Shown here: positions 1-11,678 of the stretch, in pieces
Layout of the letters: each line of letters opens with the position of its first letter
Position numbering within the stretch: the stretch's first letter is position 1
NCBI GenBank assembly: GCA_963786975.1
Contig: CAWBBE010000011.1
Coordinates: forward strand, 372,001-436,000
DNA: 64,000 nt
Direction of reading: 5' to 3'
Source of the DNA: Palsa-506 sp963786975
Lineage (GTDB): Bacteria > Actinomycetota > Actinomycetes > Streptosporangiales > Streptosporangiaceae
Notes under the pieces: generated by a model
What the model was told of the DNA's origin: nothing
The model's database searches: none
What the model saw: only the letters and a program-made list of their open reading frames with translations
Program-made: the position numbers and the translations under genes

Positions 1-1
1 C

Positions 2-420
2 GCGGACGACGATGTCGCGCTGGTCGACATCAAGCGCGTGCACCGGTGGATGAGCGAGGAAAGCTACTGGGCGGCCGGCCCTACGAGGCGATGGCGCGGG
101 CGGTCGAGAATTCCCTGAACGTCGGCCTCTACACGGCCGACGGCGAGCAGGCCGGGTTCGCCAGGTTCGTCACTGACTACGCCACGTTCGCCTGGCTGTG
201 CGACGTGTTCATCGACTCGGCGCACCGCGGCCACGGCCTCGGGTCGTTCCTGGTCCGGACGGCGGTCGGCCATCCGGCCGTGCGCGACATCCGCCAGGTG
301 CTGGCCACCACCCCCGAGCGCACCATCTACCGCCGGCACGGCTACGCCAGCCTGGACCGCCCCGACCGCTGGCAAGAACGCCGAAGCCAGCGCAGCGCCC
401 GGTTAGCCGGCGGACGTTGA
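2..420 (+). CDS. GNAT family N-acetyltransferase, 5'-truncated and frameshifted
   Basis: This is the C-terminal part of a GCN5-type acetyltransferase, which would transfer an acetyl group from acetyl-CoA to an amine; the substrate is unknown. The first bases read DDDVALVDIKRVHRWMSEE in frame 2, typical of the N-terminal helix of this subfamily. From about base 75 the similarity continues in frame 1 (GRPYEAMARAVENS, then CDVFIDSAHRGHGLG, which matches the acetyl-CoA-binding RGxG-type loop, and the terminal IYRRHGYASL). The switch falls in a ggcc-rich run near 70–82 and is best explained by about 4 missing bases or one indel. The true start lies upstream of the window. A GTG at 46 could start the downstream frame but would remove the conserved first helix. 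Family call is firm; function is not. Confidence 0.7.
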   Translation, partial: GRRCRAGRHQARAPVDERGKLLGGRPYEAMARAVENSLNVGLYTADGEQAGFARFVTDYATFAWLCDVFIDSAHRGHGLGSFLVRTAVGHPAVRDIRQVLATTPERTIYRRHGYASLDRPDRWQERRSQRSARLAGGR

Positions 421-500
421 CAAACCGGCCAGCGGCGGCGTAGCACTCCGGGAGAGGGGCGCCGCGGCGGGCTGCGCCGACCCGGGAGAGGTTGCGACCA

Positions 501-1658
501 GTGGCCGAGGCTGAGACCGAGATCCACGGCATCTGCGCGACCGGCTTCGAGCCGGTGCGGGACGCGTTCGCGGAGAATTTCGCGCAGCGCGGCGAGATCG
601 GCGCCAGCGTCGCCGTCGTGGCGGGCGGCCAGCACGTAGTGAACCTGTGGGCGGGCTGGGCCGACCCCGCGAGGACCCGGCCCTGGCAGCGCGAGACCCT
701 GACCAACGTCTGGTCCACCACGAAGGCGATGACCTCGCTGGCCGCGCACATCCTGATCGACCGCGGCGAGCTCGACCCGGACGCGCCGGTGGCCAGGTAC
801 TGGCCGGAGTTCGCGGCCGGCGGCAAGGCCGACATCCCGGTCCGCTGGATCATGAGCCACCGGGCCGGCCTGGCCGGCCTGATCGAGCCCGTCAGCGTCC
901 AGGACTACTACGACTGGGACAAGATCACCGGCCTGCTGGCCGCGCAGGAGCCGCTGTGGGTGCCCGGCACCGCGACCGGCTATCACGCGATCACCTTCGG
1001 GTACCTGGTCGGCGAGGTCATCTCCCGGATCACCGGGCAGAGCCCAGGGGTGTTCTTCGGTTCCGAGATCGCCGGGCCGCTCGGCGCGGACATCCATATC
1101 GGCCTGCCGGACAGCGAGCTGAGCCGGTGCTCTGACCTGCTGGGCGTCCGGCCGTCCGCGGCAGAGCAGAGCGGCATCGCGCGGGCCTACGCCAGCGCGC
1201 ACCCGGCCGCCATGGCTGCCCTGACCAACCCGCCGCTGACCGGCGACGAGGCGAACGAGGCCGACTGGCGGATGGCCGAGATCCCGGCGGCGAACGGGCA
1301 CGGGACCGCGCTCGGCCTGGCGATCGTGCTCGGCACCCTGGTCGACGAATCCGAGCGGCTGATCTCCGCCGAGACGCTCAAGACAGCCTGCACCGGCCAG
1401 GGCCGGTTCCTCGACCTGGTACTCGGGTTCCCGGTGGAATTCGGCCTCGGTTACGCGCTGTCCGGCCCCGAGCATCACTACGGCCCGAACCCGGCCGCGT
1501 TCGGCCATGACGGCTTCGGCGGTTCCGCCGTCTGCGCCGACCCGGAGTCCGGCCTGGCGATCGCCTACGTGATGAACCGGATGGGCATGAACCTGTCCGA
1601 CGACCCGCGCAAGATGGCGGTGATCGAGGGGGCCTACCGGAGCATCGAGGACAGCTAG
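501..1658 (+). CDS. Serine hydrolase of the beta-lactamase/EstB esterase family
   Basis: A 385-residue cytoplasmic-looking protein with the penicillin-binding-protein/class C beta-lactamase fold, probably an esterase or peptidase rather than a true beta-lactamase. The nucleophile motif STTK sits near residue 72 (Ser and Lys in SxxK). A GYHAITFGYL segment near residue 160 supplies the Tyr of the YxN-like motif, and GHDGFGGS near the C-terminus replaces the KTG box. This Y-x-A and H-x-G pattern is usual for EstB-like esterases. No signal peptide is visible. I chose GTG at 501 because a gggagagg ribosome-binding site lies about 10 bases upstream; an in-frame TTG at 492 is too close to it. The substrate cannot be told from sequence. 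It ends 38 bases before the convergent MFS gene. Confidence 0.85.
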   Translation: MAEAETEIHGICATGFEPVRDAFAENFAQRGEIGASVAVVAGGQHVVNLWAGWADPARTRPWQRETLTNVWSTTKAMTSLAAHILIDRGELDPDAPVARYWPEFAAGGKADIPVRWIMSHRAGLAGLIEPVSVQDYYDWDKITGLLAAQEPLWVPGTATGYHAITFGYLVGEVISRITGQSPGVFFGSEIAGPLGADIHIGLPDSELSRCSDLLGVRPSAAEQSGIARAYASAHPAAMAALTNPPLTGDEANEADWRMAEIPAANGHGTALGLAIVLGTLVDESERLISAETLKTACTGQGRFLDLVLGFPVEFGLGYALSGPEHHYGPNPAAFGHDGFGGSAVCADPESGLAIAYVMNRMGMNLSDDPRKMAVIEGAYRSIEDS

Positions 1659-1696
1659 GCCCGCCCCGCCAGCCGTTGTCCCTGGTCCTGCCGCCG

Positions 1697-3019
1697 CTAG
1701 CCCCCGCCCCCCGGCACGCCGCCCGCGCCCGGTCCGCCGGCCGCGCCCGCCGGTTCCGCCCCGCCCGTGTCCGCTGCCCCGCGAGCGGCGGGCGGCGGCA
1801 GCGTGGCGTGGCGTACCGCCGGGATCAGCGCGCCGAGCAGCAGCGCGCCGCCGATGCACGCCAGCCCGCCGCTGACCACCGACATGGTCAGCGAGAACAG
1901 CTCCGCCACCGCGCCCGCCTCGGTATTGCCCAGCGCCGGGGCGGAGTTCACCTGCGCCAGGTACAGGCTGGTCACCCGGCCGCGAAGGTGATCCGGCGTG
2001 TAATGCTGCAGCAGTGCGTTACGGAGCACTTCGGAGAACAGGTCGCTCATTCCGGCCGCTGCCAGGAACGCCAGCCCGACCGCCAGGCTGCTGGACAGCC
2101 CGAAGCCGACGATCGCGGCCCCCCACGCCATCCCCGCGCCGATCACCACCAGGCCGGGCCGTCGCAGGTGCCCGATCCAGCCGCTGCCGGCCGCGCCGAC
2201 CAGCGCGCCGAACGCCGGCGCCGAAGCCAGCAGCCCGAACGTGGCCGGACCGCCGTGAAAGTGCTCGCTGGCCAGCGCCGGAAACAGCCCGGCCGGCATC
2301 CCGAAGATCATCGCGTTGGTGTCGATCAGCAGGATGCCGCCGATAACGCCGTTCCGCCGCACGTACCGGAATCCCTCGGCCAGCGACCGCAGTCCCGGCC
2401 GCTGGCCGCCCGGCGCCGGCGGCAGCGGCCGGACGAATTGCAGCGCGATGCCGAAGAGGGCGAAGCCGGCCGCGTCCAGGCCGTAGCACGCCGCCAGGCC
2501 GGGCCCCGCGATCAGCGCGCCGGCCAGTGCCGGGCCGCCGAGGCTCGCCAGCTGGCCGCTCATCGAGTTCAGCGCGACGGCGGCGGCCAGCCGGCCAGGG
2601 CCGGCCAGGGCCGGCGCCGCCGCCGTCGACGCGGGCGCGCTGATCCCGGCCAGCGCGCCCATCGCCAGCGTGACGGCGTACAGCGGCCATAGCGCCGGGC
2701 GGGTGAGCAGGCTGTTGCCCGCCAGCGCCGCGGCCAGCAGCACCTGCGGTACCCGCACGACGGTGAGCAGCTTGCGCCGGTCGTGGTGATCGGCCAGCAC
2801 CCCGCCGGCCAGCAGGCCGGCCAGCATGCCTGCGCCGTCGGCCAGGCTGACCAGGCCGACCGCGAGCGAGGAGTGGGTCAGTCCGTATACCTGCCAGTTC
2901 GCCGCCGCGGTCGCCAGCGCGTTGCCGACCATCGACGCCAGCCGCCCGGTGAACAGCCAGCGGAAGTCACGGCTCTCCCGCAACGGCGCGACGTCGATGA
3001 CGATCTGCCCGATGCGCAC
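1697..3019 (-). CDS. MFS transporter, EntS/enterobactin-exporter-like
   Basis: A major facilitator superfamily membrane protein of about 440 residues, read on the minus strand from a GTG at 3019 (VRIGQIVIDVAPLRESRDFRWLFTG). The ESRDFRWLFTGRLAS opening, the loop LADHHDRRKLL between helices 2 and 3 (the MFS motif A region), and about 12 hydrophobic segments match the EntS-like branch that exports siderophores or drugs. A longer reading to 3178 exists but its extra residues look non-coding and overlap the promoter of the divergent cobN. The Pro/Gly/Ala-rich tail after the last helix is disordered. Being divergent from cobN across 124 bp, it might share regulation, for example a cobalt or corrinoid role, but that is only inference. 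Confidence 0.85.
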   Translation of the reverse strand: MRIGQIVIDVAPLRESRDFRWLFTGRLASMVGNALATAAANWQVYGLTHSSLAVGLVSLADGAGMLAGLLAGGVLADHHDRRKLLTVVRVPQVLLAAALAGNSLLTRPALWPLYAVTLAMGALAGISAPASTAAAPALAGPGRLAAAVALNSMSGQLASLGGPALAGALIAGPGLAACYGLDAAGFALFGIALQFVRPLPPAPGGQRPGLRSLAEGFRYVRRNGVIGGILLIDTNAMIFGMPAGLFPALASEHFHGGPATFGLLASAPAFGALVGAAGSGWIGHLRRPGLVVIGAGMAWGAAIVGFGLSSSLAVGLAFLAAAGMSDLFSEVLRNALLQHYTPDHLRGRVTSLYLAQVNSAPALGNTEAGAVAELFSLTMSVVSGGLACIGGALLLGALIPAVRHATLPPPAARGAADTGGAEPAGAAGGPGAGGVPGGGG

Positions 3020-3143
3020 GCCCGCCCCGATTCGCGACTTGTTGCCTGTCGCAACTTTCGCGCAACTCGCGGCGCCTGCGCCAGTCTCGTCCCGCAGCCC
3101 CCAGCCAGGGCGGGCGCTGGGACGCACGTGCGAGGATCGGGCC

Positions 3144-7055
<3,912 letters not shown>

Positions 7056-7190
7056 CGCTCCCGCAGCCCGGCGGCAGCGAGGACGCCGTCCCGCAACGCC
7101 GCTCCCGGCAGCGGCAGCCGGCCGGGGACGCGCCTACGGCGGTGCGGACCGCGGCATCCCAGGCGAGGCTGGCGCCACGACCAGTAGCCT

Positions 7191-7212
7191 GCCAGGCGGG
7201 TTAACGCCTGGC
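7191..7212. terminator. Hairpin downstream of cobN, possible terminator
   Basis: Arms GCCAGGCG (7191–7198) and CGCCTGGC (7205–7212) are perfect complements around a 6-base loop containing TTAA, about 135 bases after the cobN stop. There is no T-run, as is usual for GC-rich actinomycete terminators, so function is only suggested. Confidence 0.4.
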
Positions 7213-7245
7213 GGTGGCCGAGCTGGGCCGCTTACACTCAAGGCG

Positions 7246-7265
7246 GCAAGCCCTGGCGGGCTTGC
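7246..7265 (+). promoter_or_regulatory. Leader hairpin before the DUF6412/yidC pair
   Basis: GCAAGCCC (7246–7253) and GGGCTTGC (7258–7265) pair perfectly over a 4-base loop, 15 bases before the gcggagg ribosome-binding site of the next gene. A TACACT at 7233–7238 could be a -10 element placing the transcript start at or near the hairpin. This reading is weak: no convincing -35 is present. Confidence 0.3.
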
Positions 7266-7292
7266 GCTGACGTACCCCTCGCGGAGGTCATC

Positions 7293-7598
7293 GTGCTGCT
7301 GACCGGGCTGGCCGGCCTGATCGGGCCGTTCGCCGGGTACTGGCACCTGGCCAGCCACGCGCTGGCGACGCCATCCGGCCTGCTGGCACTGGCCGCGGTC
7401 GCGCTGAGCGGCCTGCTGGTCGCGCTGGTCGCCCGCAGCGCCTCGATCACCGCAGCGCTCAGCACGGTGCCGCTGACCAGGCGAGCGGCCGCGCTGCAGG
7501 AGAAGGCCTGGCTGGCTCGATTCCAGCGGCAGCTCGATCCGGACGCGGCGGGCCGGGCACGGCCCAGAGCACCCTCGGCGGCCCCGGCGGCCGCCTGA
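7293..7598 (+). CDS. DUF6412 domain small membrane protein
   Basis: A 101-residue protein with two hydrophobic segments (roughly residues 2–18 and 26–48) followed by a basic tail ending RARPRAPSAAPAAA. In actinomycetes, small proteins with this layout and the R-x-RPRAPS tail are classed as DUF6412 and usually sit directly upstream of a YidC-type insertase, as here (130 bp gap). GTG at 7293 is preceded by gcggagg at the right distance. The function is unknown. By position it may help or be inserted by the neighbouring YidC, but nothing in the sequence proves this. Confidence 0.75.
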   Translation: MLLTGLAGLIGPFAGYWHLASHALATPSGLLALAAVALSGLLVALVARSASITAALSTVPLTRRAAALQEKAWLARFQRQLDPDAAGRARPRAPSAAPAAA

Positions 7599-7728
7599 CG
7601 ATCCGCCTTTCCTGCCCGGCCCCGGCCGCGCGCTTGCCTGGCCTGCGCTGCCGGACGGGCCCGGGCGCGGCACCGATCGCGGCCGTCTCCAGCAGTCATC
7701 CGTCTGCGACCCGCTGGAGGGTTTCGTC

Positions 7729-8586
7729 ATGTCCGCTCTGTTCAGCCTTCTCGGCGCCGCTGTCGGCGCCGCCTACCACGTCGTCTCCGCGTACGCCCAG
7801 GTCCTGGCGCCGGTCACCGGCAGCCTGGCCACCGTGGCCGCGATCATCGCAGTCACGATCAGCGTCCGGCTGCTGTTGCTCCCGCTCAGCCTGTCGGCGG
7901 CCCGCGGCCAGGCCAGCCAGGCCCGGCTGCAGCCCCAGGTTGCCGAGCTGCGGAGGCGGCATGCCCGTCACCCGGAACTGCTGCGAGCCGAGCTAGCCGC
8001 GCTGTACCAGCGGGAGAACACCAGCGCGCTGGCCGGCTGCCTGCCGGCCCTGCTGCAGCTGCCATTCTTCAGCATCATGTACCGGCTGTTCCTCGACCAC
8101 ACCATCAACGGCAAGCCGAACGGCCTGCTCAGTCACGACCTGCTCAGCGCGCCGCTGGGGAGCCACTGGCTGGCCGGCCCGGGCCCGTTCAGCGCCCAGG
8201 GCGCTGTCTTCGTAGCCCTGCTCGGGCTGCTCGCCGTGGTGGCCTGGATCTCCGCCCGGGTTGCCCGGCAGGCCGCGGCACCGTCCGGAGCCGCGGCGCC
8301 GCCCAGCGGGGCAGCGCCGGCTGCGGCGGCCCGGTCCCTCTGGGCCGCGCGGCGGTCCGGCGAGCCCGCGCCGCCCGCCGCCGCGCCGCCCGCCGCCATC
8401 CATGGCTGGCTGACCCGGACGCTGCCCTACACGACGGTCGTCATCGCGGCCGTCGTGCCGCTGGCGGCCGGCCTCTACCTGCTGACCACGACGGCATGGA
8501 CGACGGCCGAGCGCGCCCTGCTGCGGCGCCGGATCCTGCCGTCGGGGCGGCCCGGTGCCGGCCAGCCTGGCTCCGCCCTCGCCTAG
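7729..8586 (+). CDS. yidC: YidC/Oxa1 family membrane protein insertase
   Basis: A 285-residue inner-membrane insertase paralogue that would help membrane proteins fold into the bilayer. It has the short Gram-positive form: an N-terminal membrane segment, the IIAVTISVRLLLLPLSLSA helix with its conserved Arg (groove arginine), a charged coiled loop (QARLQPQVAELRRRH… ELAALYQREN) and LAGCLPALLQLPFFSIMYRLF, the typical YidC core. Later helices follow at VFVALLGLLAVVAWI and TTVVIAAVVPLAAGLYLLTT, and an Ala/Pro-rich stretch of about 45 residues separates them. As it sits with DUF6412 rather than in the rpmH–rnpA–yidC locus, it is probably the accessory copy. The ATG at 7729 follows a ctggagg site. 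Confidence 0.9.
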   Translation: MSALFSLLGAAVGAAYHVVSAYAQVLAPVTGSLATVAAIIAVTISVRLLLLPLSLSAARGQASQARLQPQVAELRRRHARHPELLRAELAALYQRENTSALAGCLPALLQLPFFSIMYRLFLDHTINGKPNGLLSHDLLSAPLGSHWLAGPGPFSAQGAVFVALLGLLAVVAWISARVARQAAAPSGAAAPPSGAAPAAAARSLWAARRSGEPAPPAAAPPAAIHGWLTRTLPYTTVVIAAVVPLAAGLYLLTTTAWTTAERALLRRRILPSGRPGAGQPGSALA

Positions 8587-8587
8587 C

Positions 8588-8869
8588 CGCCGCCGCTGAC
8601 GTTGTCAGCGGCGGTGAACTGGCGGGCGAAGCTGGCCGGGGCCGGAAGCCTGGCGACGCCATCATCGTGCCCAGCCGGATTCGCGTGGTCACCATCGCCG
8701 CTGCGGTCAGCGTCGGCACCACGTCGAACCACGGGCCGTCCGCCGGCTCCCGCCCGCCGAGGTGGTCATATGTCCGGGCTGCGCGAAGCCGTACTCATCG
8801 GCACGGCGCCAGCGCCACTCCGCGGGTTCCCCACCGCAGGTCGGGGAGGATAATGACGCCTATGCGCAC
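8588..8869 (-). pseudogene. Remnant of an LLM-class (F420/flavin) oxidoreductase
   Basis: The gap between yidC and glyA holds the first ~95 codons of a luciferase-like monooxygenase on the minus strand. From a GTG at 8869 it reads RIGVIILPDLRWG; after a lost base it continues EPAEWRWRRADEYGFAQ; after another shift TYDHLG…PADGPWFDVVPTLTAAAMVT and TRIRLGTMMASPGFR; after a third, ASFARQFTAADNVSGG. These blocks are in the order found at the N-terminus of F420-dependent LLM enzymes (usually 300+ residues), where VSGGR leads into the rest. Here it stops at the yidC end. Three shifts in about 280 bases plus loss of two thirds of the gene make this a true fossil, not a sequencing artefact. Confidence 0.75.
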
Positions 8870-9031
8870 CAATGGCATGTTATCGGCCCGGCCGCGACCG
8901 CAGCCGCCCGGCGCGGTCGGTGTACGCCGTTGGCCCCGTTAGGCATGATGAGGAAAGCAATCCGGCGCAGGCACGTACCATCGCTGCGGTGCGCCCGCCG
9001 AGAACCCGTGCACCGTCCCGAGGAGGCCGCC

Positions 9032-10294
9032 ATGCACCAGCCGCCCATTCCGCATGTCGCCAGCACCGACCCGGAGATAGCCGAGCTGATCGAGGGAGAG
9101 GCACGGCGGCAGTTCGAGAAGATCCGGCTGATCCCGTCGGAGAACTACACCTCGGTCGCGGTTCTTGAGGCCTCCGGCTCGGTACTGACCAACAAGTACT
9201 CGGAGGGATACGCGGGCCGCCGGTATTACGAAGGCCAGCAGTTCGTCGATCCGATCGAGCGGCTGGCTTCGGGGCGGGCCGAGGCGGTCTTCGGCGTCGA
9301 CCATGCCAACGTGCAGCCTTACTCGGGCTCACCTGCCAACCTCGCCGTCTACCTGGCATTCCTGCAGCCGGGCGACACCGTCATGGGGATGGCGCTGCCG
9401 GCTGGCGGCCACCTGACGCACGGCTGGCCGGTATCGATCACCGGCAAGTGGTTCCGGTCCGTCCCGTACGGGGTGCGGGCCGACACCGGCCGGGTGGATC
9501 TCGACGAGGTGCGGGATCTGGCCCGCCGCGAGCGGCCCAAGGTAATCTTCTGCGGCGGCACGGCAATACCCCGGACGATCGACTTCCCGGCATTCGCCGA
9601 GGTCGCAGCGGAGACCGGCGCGGTGCTGGTGGCCGACATCGCGCACATCGCCGGCCTGATAGCGGGCGGCGCGCACCCCAGCCCGGTCGGGTTTGCCCAG
9701 GTCATCACCACGACGACGCATAAGACGCTGCGCGGCCCGCGCGGCGCGATGGTCATGTCCACGGCCGAGCATGCCAAGGCACTGGACAAGGCGGTCTTCC
9801 CCGGCCTGCAGGGCGGCCCGCACAATCACACCACCGCCGGGATCGCCGTCGCCCTGCACGAGGCGGCGCAGCCCGACTTCCGGGCCTACGCGCACCAGGT
9901 GGTGGCGAACGCCAGCGCGCTGGCCGCGGCGCTGCTGGAGCGCGGGTACAGCCTGGTGTCCGGCGGCACCGACAACCACCTGATCCTGATGGATCTGACG
10001 CCGCAGGGCATCGCCGGCAAGCCGGCCGCGAAGGCGCTCGACCGGGCAGGCATCGAGGTGAACTACAACACCGTGCCGTTCGACCCGCGCAAGCCGTTCG
10101 ACCCGTCCGGGATCAGGATCGGCACGCCGGCGATCACCACCCGCGGCCTGACCGAGCAGCACATGCCGCGGATTGCCGCCTGGATGGATGAGGCGATCAC
10201 CGCGGCGATCAAGGACGACGAGCCCTCCATCGACCGCATTGCCGCCGAGGTCCGCGACCTGCTCAGCGGCTTCCCGATGTCCGGCTGGGCGTAG
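9032..10294 (+). CDS. glyA: Serine hydroxymethyltransferase
   Basis: A 420-residue PLP enzyme converting serine and tetrahydrofolate to glycine and 5,10-methylene-THF, in the cytoplasm. It is recognised by IRLIPSENYTSVAVLEASGS, YSEGYAGRRYYEGQQFVD, the HANVQPYSGSPANLAVY block and the PLP-lysine motif TTTTHKTLRGPRG near residue 230, then GGPHNHTTAGIAVAL. The start is ATG 9032 with aggagg 6 bases upstream. The 5' extension to 8762 runs through the LLM remnant and is rejected. The 160 bases before the start show no riboswitch I can identify. The protein has the normal length and all core motifs; being placed away from other one-carbon genes, it might be a second glyA. Confidence 0.95.
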   Translation: MHQPPIPHVASTDPEIAELIEGEARRQFEKIRLIPSENYTSVAVLEASGSVLTNKYSEGYAGRRYYEGQQFVDPIERLASGRAEAVFGVDHANVQPYSGSPANLAVYLAFLQPGDTVMGMALPAGGHLTHGWPVSITGKWFRSVPYGVRADTGRVDLDEVRDLARRERPKVIFCGGTAIPRTIDFPAFAEVAAETGAVLVADIAHIAGLIAGGAHPSPVGFAQVITTTTHKTLRGPRGAMVMSTAEHAKALDKAVFPGLQGGPHNHTTAGIAVALHEAAQPDFRAYAHQVVANASALAAALLERGYSLVSGGTDNHLILMDLTPQGIAGKPAAKALDRAGIEVNYNTVPFDPRKPFDPSGIRIGTPAITTRGLTEQHMPRIAAWMDEAITAAIKDDEPSIDRIAAEVRDLLSGFPMSGWA

Positions 10295-10361
10295 CGCTCG
10301 CCGAGGCTGCCGGGCGCCAGCCGCCAGCAAGTCCCGCCGCTGCCCGCAAGGGCGGCCCCTC

Positions 10362-10439
10362 CTTAGCGGTTAGGAATTGTCCGGCGTGCGCCGGACAATT
10401 CCTAACCGCTAAGATTCGTCGCTCGTTGAGTTGTGGTTG
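10362..10439 (+). repeat. Intergenic palindromic repeat, copy A
   Basis: A perfect 25-bp inverted repeat (10362–10386 and 10389–10413, two-base centre) is followed by a tail that ends GTTGAGTTGTGGT. A relative lies at 47965–48039: both copies share, in the same order and orientation, AGCGGTTA, CCGGACA, CCTAACC, CTAA-ATTC and GTTGAGTTGTGGT. It sits just after glyA and overlaps the stop codon of the minus-strand lipoprotein gene, so it may act as a bidirectional terminator or be a miniature mobile repeat. Confidence 0.8.
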
Positions 10440-11383
10440 CGGGGGGTTGGGGTTGCGGGAGATGCGCGAGAGGTTGTTGGCCGGCGGGGTGCGGCGCTGA
10501 CCGGCCGCTCGGACGGTGGCGGCCGGCCGCCTGGCTGGGATTCGGGGTGGCGGGCGTTCTGGCTGGGATTCGGGGGGTGGCGGGCGGCGCTGACCGGGCG
10601 CTCGGACGGTGGCGGTCGGCCGCCTGGCTGGGATTCGGGGTGGCGGGCGGGCTGCCTGGCGGTCGGGGTGGCGGGCGGCCTGGCTGGGGTCGGCGGTGGT
10701 GGGCAGTTCAGCTGGTTTCGGCGGCGGCGGCCGAGCCTCCTGAGCGCCTTCACCGGGGCCTCCACCGCGGCGTCGGCCGCCTTGTGGCGGCTGGTGAACG
10801 TGCGCAGCTGGGCCAGCGAGGTGGACCGTGCCTGTCGCCGGGTCAGCACGATCCGGCTCCGGTTAGCCCTGATCAGCGCCGCTGCTATCGTCTCGATCGC
10901 GGCCGGGAACCGGATCCGGGCGAGCTGCCGGTCGAAATGCCGCTCGGTGGCCGCCTGCGCGCGCAGGTCGGCGGCAGCCGTCGCCAGATCGTCACGCCGA
11001 TGGTCGTTGAAGCCGTCCACCTCGACATCCAGCCGGTGATTGGCTGGCCGTGCTATCGCCAGGTACCTGACGGCGAGCGCGCGTATGCTGGCGGGCCGCG
11101 TGCTGGCCGGCGAGCCTGGCTGCCCGCTGGCCGGCGAGCCCGGCGGGGCACTGGCCGGCGAGCCCGCCGGGGCACTGGCCGGCGAGCCCGGCTGCCCGCT
11201 GGCCGCCGGACTCGGCTGCGCGCTGGCTGACGGTTCCTTGCTGGCCGGCGACCGGCCGCCCGGACTGCCCGGGCTGCCCTGGGCGGCCGGCGGCCGTGAC
11301 GACGCGCAGCCCGCCGCCAGCACGATGGCGCTGAACAGCACGGCGGCCACGCCCCAGCCGGAAGCGGATGGCTCCATTGCCAT
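10409..11383 (-). CDS. Putative lipoprotein with Ser/Pro/Gly repeats
   Basis: A 324-residue protein with an N-terminal hydrophobic segment and lipobox VLAAGC (Cys near residue 26), so it should be lipid-anchored on the outer face of the membrane. Residues ~35–95 are a disordered GSPAS-rich linker with an 8-residue repeat. Residues ~95–215 form a helical domain (RALAVRYLAIARPANHRLD, DLRAQAATERHFDRQL) that resembles small helical actinomycete lipoprotein domains without a name. After about residue 220 the reading becomes Arg/Pro-rich and contains a 91-bp DNA duplication, then runs into repeat A where it finally meets a stop. That tail is probably not ancestral; a lost stop or a frameshift near 10725 would explain it. 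No function is assigned. Confidence 0.6.
   Translation of the reverse strand: MAMEPSASGWGVAAVLFSAIVLAAGCASSRPPAAQGSPGSPGGRSPASKEPSASAQPSPAASGQPGSPASAPAGSPASAPPGSPASGQPGSPASTRPASIRALAVRYLAIARPANHRLDVEVDGFNDHRRDDLATAAADLRAQAATERHFDRQLARIRFPAAIETIAAALIRANRSRIVLTRRQARSTSLAQLRTFTSRHKAADAAVEAPVKALRRLGRRRRNQLNCPPPPTPARPPATPTARQPARHPESQPGGRPPPSERPVSAARHPPNPSQNARHPESQPGGRPPPSERPVSAAPRRPTTSRASPATPTPRNHNSTSDES
10491..10672. repeat. 91-bp tandem duplication
   Basis: Two adjacent units, beginning at 10491 and 10582 with GCGGCGCTGACCGG or GCGGCGCTGACCGGG, agree over most of their length (shared CTCGGACGGTGGCGG and CTGGCTGGGATTCGGGG). On the minus strand they encode two ARHPESQPGGRPPPSERPVS segments in the dubious tail of the lipoprotein. 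91 is not a multiple of three, yet both copies give the same peptide because small indels restore the frame. Confidence 0.75.
11103..11198. repeat. Four 24-bp tandem repeats in the lipoprotein gene
   Basis: Units at 11103, 11127, 11151 and 11175 each begin CTGGCCGGCGAGCC. On the coding strand they give the 8-residue repeat GSPASxxx of the lipoprotein linker. In-frame copy changes would lengthen or shorten the spacer between membrane anchor and domain. Confidence 0.85.
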
Positions 11384-11559
11384 AACCTAGCCGGTTTATT
11401 ACCTCGCGGCAGGCCATGTCCTGACGGCTGGTTTCGAGAATCTATGGCAGCGTATAGATGTTGTTGCTAGGTCTGCGGTCGGGATTCGGCGGCGGCCCCG
11501 GCGGGCAACGGCGCTCGGCGGCATTAGCGGCAATTAGCTGCAGTGCAAAGGAATAACCG

Positions 11560-11678
11560 ATTCATTCCCGTTAGCACTTGCGTGAGATCAGGGGAATCCG
11601 CAAGTCGCCGGGCCGGGGGGCCAGGTAATCCGGCGGGACGCAGTCGGCGCGGACGGGGGGACACCGCTGAATTCGAGC
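11560..11678 (+). other. Leader with partial likeness to the c-di-AMP (ydaO) riboswitch
   Basis: The 296-base gap before the DUF1906 gene includes GGTAATCCGGCGGG, GCAGTCGGCG and GGACGGGGGGACAC just ahead of the start. As I recall them, similar strings (CAGTCGGC…GGACGGGGGACCCA) occur in the 5' half of ydaO-type c-di-AMP riboswitches, which often control secreted cell-wall enzymes in Streptomyces. The conserved 3' half (GGGGTGAATC, CAGCTAACC) is not present before the ATG. So this is at most a truncated or divergent element. The rest of the gap (11384–11560) shows nothing I can name. Confidence 0.25.

Noticed and set aside
8870..9031. A riboswitch ahead of glyA (glycine, THF or SAM type)
   Set aside because: I found none of the conserved core strings of these classes.
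11103..11198. CRISPR array (24-bp regular repeats here and 15–21 bp repeats elsewhere)
   Set aside because: The units are contiguous with no unique spacers, lie within ORFs, keep the frame, and no cas gene is present.
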